A stretch of 64,000 nt of DNA from Auriscalpium vulgare. Taxonomy: Eukaryota > Basidiomycota > Agaricomycetes > Russulales > Auriscalpiaceae. The stretch is taken from contig JAHBBC010000002.1 in NCBI GenBank assembly GCA_019915015.1, forward strand, positions 2,294,001 through 2,358,000. The letters are read 5' to 3'. A program made the translations under genes and the position numbers. This document shows, piece after piece, positions 30,491-40,600 of the stretch. Position 1 is the first letter of the stretch. Every line of letters begins with the position of its first letter. The notes under the pieces were generated by a model. The model was not told the origin of the DNA, made no database searches, and saw nothing but the letters and a program-made list of their open reading frames with translations.

Positions 30491-30949
30491 ACAAACGCAC
30501 GACCGCCAGCTTCTGCGCGCGGCACACATCACACGTCTCAATGGCACCGCGTTCGGTTTGGGTGCGAAGCGATACACTCGGTGCGTACTCCTTTTCTGTA
30601 TCGCGCGACCCCGCGCCGACGGATTCGGGCTCATGTATCAACAGACCGTGCGTGTAACACTGCGCCCGCTGTATGCCGACCTCGCCGGCCTGCAGCACTC
30701 AAACATCCATCGATATCAGACCTATTGACACGCCCATCCACGAAGCTCGCACAGCCGCTCTCAAGCCCAAGTCCTCGCCGGCTCGCGGACGTACAGCAGA
30801 TTGTCACTAGCCTGCGCCGGGGCCGCCGCCTGTCTGCAGTCCCTCCCGTTCCGCGCCTGGATCCTCAAAAGAAAAACGAAACATGCGTCGACAGCACTTT
30901 CTCGGGGCTGGTGATGCCGGGTACGGTGACCGCGCGCGGCACGGCAAGA

Positions 30950-31420
30950 ATACTGCCATTGACTCCCGGCAGACAGCTGGGCGCAACTTGATCATCCTGA
31001 TGTCGGACGACCGCGTAACCGATTTGGCGGAGTCGTTGATGTCCTGGATGTACCTGCGTCTTGCTACCATGATATCATCTTCTCCGTATTCCTTCCGGAC
31101 TGTCTTGCTCCCTCCATCATGTCCGTTCGCCATATCTCATTCAATTTCCTCTCTGTCTGTTACATACATAGTGTCTGTTTTCATCCCATTGTGCTCGATT
31201 CACGATCATTTGCCGCATACATCACTCGCATCTACTTATTCCTGGCTGCATCTGTATCTACGAAGCATCACTATGTAACGGATGATCGAGAGAGCTTATC
31301 CTGTGTTTAGCACGCCCCACGCGGGGTGTTCGAGAGTCGAGAACGAGCCGAGCGCGCTCGTTGTGAGGGCCGGGCAACGACGTCTCGTCCTGCACTAAAT
31401 CGCACGTCGGCAGTGACTGA
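30950..31420. repeat. Duplicated segment, copy 1 (shared with 36550-37030)
   Basis: Matches 36550-37030 over about 450 bp. Shared landmarks are GACGACCGCG / GATGACCGCG, TGCTCGATTCA, ACATCACTCGCATCT, GTCTACGAAGC and, at the end, GCGCGCTCGTTG and CTCGTCCTGCAC. In the second copy it follows a CNH-domain fragment, so it probably represents the 3' end of that gene family; in this copy the CNH part is not readable. Confidence 0.55.
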
Positions 31421-31463
31421 GGCAACAGTGACTAGGTATGAAGCACGAGTGCCGCAATCTCCT

Positions 31464-31802
31464 TTATTGCTCGTAGAATTTGGGGCCTTGAGCGTCCGTG
31501 TACCACCGCGGCTCCTTGTCCACAACCTTCGTCAGTCCATCAGCTTTGATTTGCGCCTGGATAGGGCGAAAGTGATGCTCCTCCTCTGAGCAACCGTTCT
31601 CACAGACGATGAAATGGAGTGAGAGCGTTAATATCATCGCTCCAAGCATTGCATGGCCGTGGCAATGAGACTCAACTCGTTTAGCCATTCGGGGAGCCTC
31701 GTAGCCGTAGAATCGCACGCGTGGGTTCGCGTCGATGTCGGATGGTAGGGCGAGTTCCGTGGGCGCTCTGGTGCGTTTGCGAACGGCAGTGACGCCTGCC
31801 AT
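31464..31802 (-). pseudogene. 150-aa family, shortened copy
   Basis: Aligns to the intact 150-aa genes at 49495-49994 and 52221-52720: ELALPSDIDANPRVRFYGYE at the N-terminal side, and the C-terminal EPRWYTDAQGPKFYEQ. The middle is altered. After YGYE the frame reads APRMAKRVESHCHG where intact copies have REWLIEYGRK and the following ~30 residues, so part is deleted and part is frameshifted before the frame recovers. The first 12-codon exon was not found. Confidence 0.65.
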
Positions 31803-32325
31803 CTGGTGGCCCGTTAGATGGCGACGTGCCTTTCCGACGTGAGGCTCACCGGAACGTCGCTGGTCAGGTGCTGCATTGTGTGAACATAATGGCGAGGCGG
31901 GGAGTAGAGGAGAAAGCTAGTGGCGAAAAAAGGAAGACTCGAGTTTGTAGACACTCGCCAGGCAGGAGGTTCATTATCTGTCGCTGCAGATTAGGTATAC
32001 AGGGCTTATTATAAGCAAAGATACTCTTTACTTCTTTGTCGGGGCTTATAAGGCCGGAAGGGACCAAGACCGCGCATTCAGCGTGAAAGTCGGGCGGACG
32101 TGTGATGCGCTTGTGGGCGACTAATCTCATCTAATTGATGAAGCCGCGTAGCGACGCTCTTCAGCGAAGCAAGGGAGGATCGAAAAGATTGACAGTTGAC
32201 GCAGCGGATACGACGGGAATAATTGCGCGAAGAGTAGGAGCATATAATAAAACCGATGCGTCGTCATGAGAATAAAGAGGTAGGTATACGGATACAGGGT
32301 ATAGCACTCGCCAAAATAAATCAAT
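31803..32325. other. No recognisable gene
   Basis: Intergenic sequence between two copies of the 150-aa family. Short ORFs only. Confidence 0.5.
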
Positions 32326-32826
32326 CTACTGCTCGTAGAACTGGAGCCCTTGAGCATCCAAGTACCATCGTGGCTGCTTGCCCACGACTTTGGTAAGTGC
32401 ATCGACCTGCGCCTGGACAGGACGCTTGTGATACTCCTCCTCCGAGCAGATGGAGATAATATGCGTCGCCACACCGTTGTCGCCGAAGGCGTACTCCCAC
32501 GAGAGCGTCGCTATCTGTGTTCAGCGTCTCATACGGTTGAAGGCGGTGGCGATGAGGCTGTATTCGTTCATATCTGCCACGCGTTCCGGGCGGACAGCTT
32601 TGCGTCCGTACGTCAGCAACCATTCGCGCGAAACATCGTAGCCGTAGAACTGCACGCGCGGGTTGGTGTGGATATCAGGGGGGAGGGTGAGCTGCATGCG
32701 CTCTCTGCGAGGCTTGTGCATGGTCGGCATGTGTGCGAGCTTCTGGCATGTCAGCCGAGTACGAGGGTCCTGACGCGTCGTGATACTCACCTGAAGCTGC
32801 TGTACACCTTCGTGTAGCTTCTGCAT
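32326..32826 (-). pseudogene. 150-aa family, copy with a nonsense codon
   Basis: Two exons as in the intact copies: 32826-32791 (12 codons) and 32742-32326, with a GTGAGT...CCAG intron. The protein follows the family closely (PPDIHTNPRVQFYGYD, then ICSEEEYHKRPVQAQVDALT and QPRWYLDAQG). The Trp codon of the ERWT motif in the intact copies is TGA here. A 309-aa-family fragment starts 124 bp away on the opposite strand, the same divergent arrangement as the intact pair near 52.7-53.1 kb. Confidence 0.7.
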
Positions 32827-32949
32827 GGTATGAGGACGACAAACAGGCAACGGGAAGAGGTAAGGAAGAGGGAGGAAGACTCCGAAGAGCTGAGGCGTGG
32901 ATTATATCTTTGTTTATCCAATTCGGCTGTTCGGGCTATTTTATCGCAG

Positions 32950-33347
32950 AAGTGAAGCCTCATAGTGGAGACCCTGACGATGCGCAAACTGTCTTCTACA
33001 AAGCGAGTCGCCAGGCCATTGAACAGGCGCGTCATGCATTTGGTGGGGACCCGAATCTCAAGGAGGTCGGCGTCATCCTCTGCGTCGGGAGGAAGTGGAC
33101 ATATACGGAAGTGTCTTCCTCGGATATTCCCCCCACACCAGTGCCATTTGATGATGCTGCGTATACCGACACATCTCCCGCCTCAACAGTGGACGAGCCT
33201 CTAGCGCTGCCTAGTAAGCTACTTCGTGAGACATTTGGAGGAGCAATGTGGTTGGAACTTCAAGACAGTGAGGGCCGCACGGAGCGTGCATTTGGTCTGA
33301 TTAGGGCGCGGCTCAAGCAGATGCACGGTGACATGTGGTTTGAATAA
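32950..33347 (+). pseudogene. 309-aa family, only the last exon left
   Basis: Begins at a TTATCGCAG acceptor and encodes VKPHSGDPDD..., ending RTERAFGLIRARLKQMHGDM. It matches the last exon of the gene at 53065-54111 over its length (shared KEVGVILCVGRKWTYTE-type core, PFDDAAYT and FGGAMWLELQDSEGRTERAF). The first two exons are absent: upstream is the start of the divergent 150-aa-family pseudogene. It could be transcribed but cannot make the full protein. Confidence 0.7.
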
Positions 33348-34440
33348 ATGGCTAATGCTTCCCAATATTTGCCAAAGAATACTTACGGCTAGGAATGTTC
33401 GAGGAAATTGTATGCGTATACATGGTATATTAATTACTTATTTACATGCAGCAATGATTGAATTTGTGCGATTCCTCCAGGCTAGCATTGTGCCCACAGT
33501 GTGTCAGTTGTCGGCAGTTACATCTTAAACAACACTTAGCGCCTCAAGCGCACTCGCTCATTCGAGTATTTCATTCGCAGCAATAGGGATATATACATGG
33601 CGCCCAGAAACGCGGGATCCCGCTATCGTTTGACGTGCAGAGCGTCATGGCTTGAGAGCTTTACAGTACTTGCGGCGTGCAGATCTACAGTGACTTCGTG
33701 AATCATCATGTCCCCGCGAGGCGGCGTTGCTGATCGCGAGACGTCGACGTGTGTCCGCGCGGAGTATCGCAAGATCTATCGTCGCAGCGCGTTTGGAGAA
33801 GTTGAAGAGGGTGCCCGGCAGGCCATTTCGCAGCGCCCGCGCGAGCCATCTCGAGGTGCGGATCAGGCAAAGGAAAGTACGCACCGTAGTAGTCTCTGAA
33901 GAATATGCCCTAGGCAGATGCCCGAGCTGCGTGTACAGCCTGAGGACCAACGCGATGAGAAACGAGCCTGTAGAGCAAAGCTAGTACGCACCTTGAATAC
34001 ATGAGCGTTGCATTTCGGTGCTCGTGGCGAGCTGAACGCGCCGATGACAACTCGCGCTGCGCCGATCTATTGCGGGAGCAGGTCAGAAATCGCACATATA
34101 TCCGAAAATATGAGTATTCACCTAGCATCTGTGCTCATCCTGCTCCTCCACAACACCATCGGCGTGATCGAGGCAACCTCGGTGCGCTTTGTCCTTCCAG
34201 CATCCATCTAGACACCCCGGAGGCCGCGAGTCCCGGATACGCGTCGTGCTGCAGCGTCTTTCGCGCCGCTATGTCTGCTAGTGGTGGTGAGTTGCGTGCC
34301 GGGGGACGCTGGCTTCGTAGAGGATGGGGCGGAGTTGAAGGATGTCGTACCGGTACGAAGAAGTGGGGCACGTCGATTTGCATCCAAATTGACGAGGACA
34401 AGACGTCAGTATATGCGATACAACCACGGTTGAGCCAAAC
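33348..34440. other. No recognisable gene
   Basis: Short ORFs on both strands. A plus-strand stretch near 34320-34460 reads GTKKWGTSICIQIDEDKTSV, which looks coding-like but is isolated. Nothing else can be supported. Confidence 0.45.
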
Positions 34441-34449
34441 TCACCTGCT

Positions 34450-35180
34450 TGATTGACGGGCCCGGAAGACAGAGTTCTGTGCGAGGACCAGGCTCTTCAT
34501 GCCGCACCGGGTCCGGCGATGGAAGCGCGACAGCGGTGGCTGCCGTGCGCAGCGAGCGGGCGTGACTCGAGAAGGTCTGGTCTGCGGGGCACCACAAGAG
34601 GCGAGCAGGCTGCGCGGCGAGGCGAGGATAGCAATTCAGTGGTGCTGAGATGCGGCCGAGAACGGATAATACGCACTAGTTGATCTGGGGATCGGCCATC
34701 TCTCGCGCTCACTGTTCACTCGAGAGCCCAATCTCAACTCGAGACCTCGTTGACCTCGTTCCACCCCGCGCGCTCTCCAAAGACCATGAGCAGCGCCACA
34801 CCTGGATGTCGAAGGCGTTCTAGAGAGGTGGGGGCGGGCTGGTCACTGGTGGTTCGCAGAAGAACGCTGCGTGCCAGCGGGGCTGCGGAGCAAAATACGG
34901 GCCGGCCCGCCGGCCTTCCGCGGCACACGCCTGCCGCGGCCCTGCCAGACCGCAACCTTGCCCTCCTCCTTGCGCACCTTCGATGCGCAGACACTCTTCC
35001 ACTCCGCCACCTCGACCACCGCCTGCGGAACAACACGTCTGATGTCTACCAGTTTAACACCCGCCCGCGCCCTAGTCAGCGGCGCGCCGAACTCTCTACT
35101 AGGGTGCCGACTTGGTGCCGACGACAATAATGCGCCCCCGCCGCTCCACTCGTCGCCGTCATATAGGCACGGAACGGGCG
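34450..35180 (-). pseudogene. Fragment of a third duplicated family (copy A)
   Basis: Similar to 46920-47547 and 50100-50259. On the minus strand the recognisable part is VALLMVFGERAGWNEVNEV, corresponding to VALLMASGERAGQKEGNQVE in the 47-kb copy. Flanking sequence (a GCGGGGCACCACAAGAGGCGA-type stretch near 34575-34597) also matches 46970-46995, so this is part of a larger segmental duplication. Function unknown. Confidence 0.45.
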
Positions 35181-35229
35181 CACGCGGCAGTTTCGTGCGG
35201 GCTCAATATCAATGTCCGCCGACGATGGA

Positions 35230-36500
35230 CGTGCCGCTGCCTACCGGCGTGTTCACTCTGCTCAGAGACTGCTACTGCCCGACGTGCTCACGGGATCTCT
35301 CGATGAACAGGCGCACTTGTGTCTGAAGTAACGACTCGCGCTCAATAAGCAAGAGAGCCAGGAGAGCTGGGCGAGCCATTGTAACCTCCGCGAGCAGCAC
35401 TGTGACCTCGTCAAGGTGCTCAAGCTTACATACGCCGCGCAGCAGATAGATGTTCTCGTCGAATCTCGACGGCTGGTGCGTGCTTCATCCTTTCATCGCC
35501 TGTGTTGTGCTGATCTGTGGCATTGCAGAGGGCCAAGTCATCACGTTCCGCGCTAGACCATATATTGGATGCGGCTGAAGCGCGCCGGCCGCCAAGCGCA
35601 TCGCGTCGCACACGTCGTTCTTGCAGTTCTTCAAGACCGGTACGGTGTGCATAGGCTGGATATTCGTCTGTCTCGTCAAGACCAGCCCGTCGAGTAGAAC
35701 CAAAACACTGGAGCCGATCCCAAAACACTGGAGCCGATCATCCATAACGTCCGGGGCGAAGCAAGCCGAGATTCAGGAAGCTGTTGCATGCAAGCGACGA
35801 CTAGACCTACGGATAATTATACGAGGTGCGCCACTTTTCGCGTCTCTATGCTTGTCGCAGTGTGTTGACATATGCGATCAGGACTATTCGTCCATGAAGA
35901 CGAAGCGATGCGTGGCAGGTTCGCATTCATCGATCCTGATACCCTCTCAGGGCCTGCAGGACCCGAGCGACGAGTCGTCCGAGTTCGTGCGGGACAACGT
36001 CAAGCTCAAAACCATGGCAATTCATCGGATAGATAATGAGTTTCTGCTGTGCTACGATGGTGAGCGCCGTGGCTTGCTGCTGTTCATGCGACTCTGTTGA
36101 CCTATCATTGCTCCGCCAGATCTCGCCTATCACATCAATCGAATTGGCACTGTTTTTGGAGATTTCATGGTCTACTGGCAAGGCACGACAAGCTTTGGTG
36201 CGTCGCTCTGAGCTCTGTATGAACCATGCGCGCTGAGCCCGACTACATCCAGCATTCCAATATCCCTCGCATTTGAGCCCAACGTCGTGCAAATCCGCAA
36301 CGCTCAGACGGGCTCAAGTTCGCAGACCATCGAGGGCCATCATTTCCGACGTCTCTTCACCGACATCCCGCCGTCTGCCTCGCAGCCACAACGCGTATGG
36401 CACGGCTCATTGTCGTCGACATAGAGCGTCAACCAGGACGCGCATTCGCACCAACATCAACCGTACTCGACCTCGTGTTGGGCGCCAGTTGCAGCCCTCA
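35230..36500 (+). pseudogene. CNH (citron homology) domain fragment, copy A
   Basis: Broken exons on the plus strand follow the order of a CNH domain like those ending fungal Rho guanine-nucleotide exchange factors (Rom2 type). They read EGQVITF (~35530); SHTSFLQFFKTGTV and VKTSPSS (~35610-35700); DPSDESSEFVRDN then IDNEFLLCYD (~35960-36060); after a GTGAGC...CCAG intron, INRIGTVFGDFMVYWQG (~36120-36200); and after a second intron, LAFEPNVVQIRNAQTG (~36265-36315). No DH or PH domain is found upstream. Stops and frame breaks separate the early blocks, and a 20-bp direct repeat (AAAACACTGGAGCCGATC) at about 35703-35740 has probably shifted the frame. Read as a decayed duplicate. Confidence 0.65.
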
Positions 36501-36549
36501 TAGAGCTGTACTCTGGCGCGGCACTGCTGTTTGGTTGGACAGCTGGGGC

Positions 36550-37030
36550 CGACGAGTTGTCGGATGACCGCGCTGTGGATGAACCCGGCAGGCCAGTCTT
36601 GACCTCTTCCGACGTGTCCCCGTACGTTTTGCTACATTACTATCGCAGATAGCTTCTCCGCACTTCCGTTCGGTAGCTTTCGTTCAATTCAATTTCCCTT
36701 TTCTCTGTTGTATTGCATAGCATGTGCTCGATTCATGCTCATTTGCCACGCACATCACTCGCATCTTCTATATCCTAGCTGTCTTTATGTCTACGAAGCG
36801 TCCATGTGTGACGAGAGTACTGCGTGCTGGTAACCCCACGCCGTCGCAGGAGAACTTACTGTATCCGCCAGCGGCTGCATTCGGTTAGCTTATCCGGTGC
36901 GCAACTTTCGAGTCTCGAGACCGAGCCCACTCGCGAGCGCGCTCGTTGCGGCGGTCGGGCGGCGGCGCCTCGTCCTGCACCAACTAGCACGTCGGCGGGG
37001 ACTAGGGCAACGGATCTGATCAGTGCATGC
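36550..37030. repeat. Duplicated segment, copy 2 (shared with 30950-31420)
   Basis: Directly follows the CNH fragment and matches 30950-31420. It probably contains the 3' end and 3' flank of the CNH-domain gene family. Confidence 0.55.
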
Positions 37031-37639
37031 GCATACAAGCGCTACCGCCACGCACCTCAGTCCTGTGCTCATTTCTCCGTAGAGCACGCTGCCTTCAGTG
37101 GGCACACGGGCACGCAGGAATCATCCGCCGCCTTCTTCTGCCAGCCGTTCACCTCCTCGCCGATGCGTACGGACTTGAGCCGTCCTTTCTCGGCATCCTA
37201 CGACCTAGTCGTCTGGAGAACGTGCCGCGCGAGCTTGTTGTGCGGTAGAGCGCTCGTCCAGGTCTGCGCCGTGGCTCAGGCGCGAGATGCGAGCTTGGGC
37301 GGCCAATTGAGAACGTCTGCTTGCGAAGGACATCGTCCCGAGATGGTGCAGGCGGAGGCTAGGCTCGTTGAGGCCGAGCGTGCTGCGTGGCGAAGTTGTG
37401 CGCGGGGAGGCGCGGGGACAGGAGAGCAGCTTGGGCGATGCGGGATACGGTAGTATCATGTCGCAAGGGGACCATGGAAGCCAAGTCAGCGTCCGCTCGC
37501 GCAGCACGCAAAGAGACACACCGAATCGAATCGAAAACGCCAAGATCACATCCATTTTCCCGTCGGAGAGCGTAGACTTTGCGCGCTCGGCCTACATAGA
37601 CTTGAGCTGGGTGGGTTGCAGGATAGACATGCACAAGAC
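37031..37639. other. 5' flank of the intact NLR gene
   Basis: No domain-bearing ORF. Lies directly upstream of the proposed start of the NLR gene, so it may hold its promoter, but no clear core promoter element stands out. Confidence 0.4.
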
Positions 37640-40600
37640 ATGCGCTGTATGATACGCTGGTTGACTCTGTTGGAGAATGGAGCGAGAGGTGTTGGGGAAT
37701 GTCGCAGGAAAAGCTCACAACTTTGCCCGCGCGCATCCGAGCTTGCCACGTGTTCCTCTCGAAGTTGCTCTTCTCGACCTACGTCCTCGAGCGCAACGCA
37801 CTCTAAGCATTTACCAGGATCACTCTCCAAGCTACCTACTCAGTAAGTATGACATCTATACAAGATACCAGCCATGGCCAACCTGCCGATACATCGTACG
37901 TGCCCGCCAGTCCATATCTTCGTGACGCTTGATTGCTAACCAGACTGCCCATCTACAGGCCTGATCCCCCCGATCTACAGACATCGGGAGCAGGGTACGT
38001 TAGGCCTCCCCTATCTCGACGCCTCGAGATCAATTCTGCCTGCGATAGAGCCCAGATTGGTGACGCGCAGGGAGGGACGGTCCAGCGCCGTATCGACAAT
38101 TTGAGCGTGAAGGGTGCGTATTCGTGTACTCGCTATCGGCTGTCCTCGCTCAGCTCTTGCCTCCAATAGTTATCCGAGCGTACGGGCTTCCGCGTATCAA
38201 GACCACGTTCAGCCGTAAGGACAGGAAGATCTTTGTGACCATAAGCAATGGGGTGGAGAAGAAGACGAAGATTGCTCGAACGGATGGGGAGTATATGACG
38301 TGGAATGAAACATATGACGGATTGTGAGTGAGATTCAGCAGGTCTACTTGTGACTTAGAAAGCCTTTGAAGTGCGGTCGATTCCTCATCAAGCCTTACGT
38401 TGCGCGTACTTGCCCGTAACAGAGTGCTCAAGGACACTCCGATGGCAACACTTACACTTTCGCTGGGCATGATCTTGTCATCTATTGGACACGGTGCGTA
38501 TATTCATGCAGCTTTCACGCATTCTGCTCCTTATACGGATTACAACAGCCGCTGACTTTGATCTTGACGAGCATGGCATGGCCAAGCTCTCGCTCTTGAT
38601 GAGCCTTCCACTTACTCCCAATACTGTGACTGCAGGGAGTGCCTTGAAAATTGCCAAGCAAAATCTAAATGTCATGCACGGCCCATCTAAGCATGCTGTG
38701 ATGGTGACAGAGACTATAAACAATGCCCCAGATGATGTGGGTAAAGTGGTGGATCTATATGATACTTGGAAGGCCACTCTGAATAAGATCCAATGGGCTA
38801 TGAAGCTTGTGGACAACATTACAGAGGTATGCCTTAGAGTTGTGCACACTATTATATTTTCTAACAGTTTTCTCAGATTCACCCATATGTAAAGTCAGCA
38901 TGGACTCTCTTGGCAGTCATCCCAAAGGTGGGTTTTGTGATTCCTGTCTATATCAAGACTTATATTATGTTGCACTGTGCAGACCTTCTTGGATCAGGTG
39001 AAACGTGACCAGAATATCCAGACCCTACTTTGCACTATGCAGAGCACACTGGATATTCTTGAGCAGGCAGAAAAGATAATGCTCAATCCTGAATCAGAGC
39101 AGGCCAAGAAACTAGTTGCTGTATTTCGGCTAATTGAGTCTTGTGGAAAATTCATTCAAGAGTATGCAGCCAGTCAAGGAATCTGTAAGTTTGTCATCAA
39201 ATATCGTGTTTTATATGTATCCAACTATTACCTCTAGGGAAGCGTACTTTGGAAAATCTTTCAAGCTCTACAGACATGGAAATTGCAAAGTATAATGAGA
39301 CTCTGGGCTACTTGACAAAGAACTTTTGGGATCTTACTACTCTTGAGATCCAAAACAATGCTCAACAAGCAGCAGCTCTGATAGAAAAGATGTTCAATCA
39401 GTTGAAGTCAATGATAGAGAAGCAAGGTGAGTGATTCTATATATGGTGAAGTACTAGCTAACATTGTGATGCAGACTTGGATAGAAATATCAAGGAACTC
39501 TTGCGCCAGTATAAGACAGGCTCATCTTCTCCGCCCGGAAATAATGGCTGTCTTGCTGGGACACGTACAAGTTTCTTGAATGCCATCAGTACTTGGATCA
39601 ATGATCCTAAATCATCTCGTGCATTTCTCTTGCTTGGTCAAGCAGGCACAGGAAAATCATCTATTGCCTATGAAATTATAAAGCAATTTGAGAAAAGGGG
39701 ACAGCTCAGTTCATCCTTTGTCTTTGTGCGAGATGAATCACAAGGGTCATCACAAGCCTTATTCTCAACACTGGCATTTAACCTTGCTGAGAAATATCCT
39801 TCATTTAAATCTGAGCTGGGCAAGAGTATTGAAAATCAAACATCCAAGTGGCTGGGTGCAAGAGACTACATCACTCATTTCAGATACCTATTGCAGCAAC
39901 CCTTTGATAGTCTTCAGCTCTTTGATGCACCAATAGTAGTTGTCATTGATGCATTGGATGAAAGTGATAATGCAAGGGGCATAGATGGGTTGCATACCTT
40001 TTTGGCACAGAATATAAGCAAGTTTCCATCAAATATTCGAATTCTCATTACCTCTAGGCCTGAAAAAGATATTGAAAATGCTTTCATTAAATCACCCTCT
40101 GTGGACATCCACTATATGAGTGATTCTGAACTGGCTGCTGATACTAGCAATGATATTCATCAATACATATCTCAGCAACTTTCAGAGTTATCTGAAGTTA
40201 TCAGTGAACTGAAAACAAGGGTGGATCAGCTGACACAAAGGGCTGAAGGGCTGTTTCAGTGGGCAGCAGTTGCCTGTCAGTATATTTGTGAGCCAGGAGC
40301 TGGGAGAACTATTGAAGATTATATGAACATCCTTCTAAGCCCGTCTTCCAACCAGGGTGTCAACCCTCTTGATGATATATATGCCAAAGTTTTGAATGGA
40401 TATTTCAATGATCCTGGCAGTCATCCTCGGTTTCGGATTGTAATGGGTCAGCTATTTTCTGCACTTACACCATTGTCCATGCCATCTCTTGGTGCCTTTC
40501 ACCAGTTTCTTGAACCAAAAGTTCAGAATGCTCAAGAAGCTGTAAAATCAGTTGTGAGCCCACTTGGGTCACTCCTGAGTAATGTGAGATCTGAGCTGTT

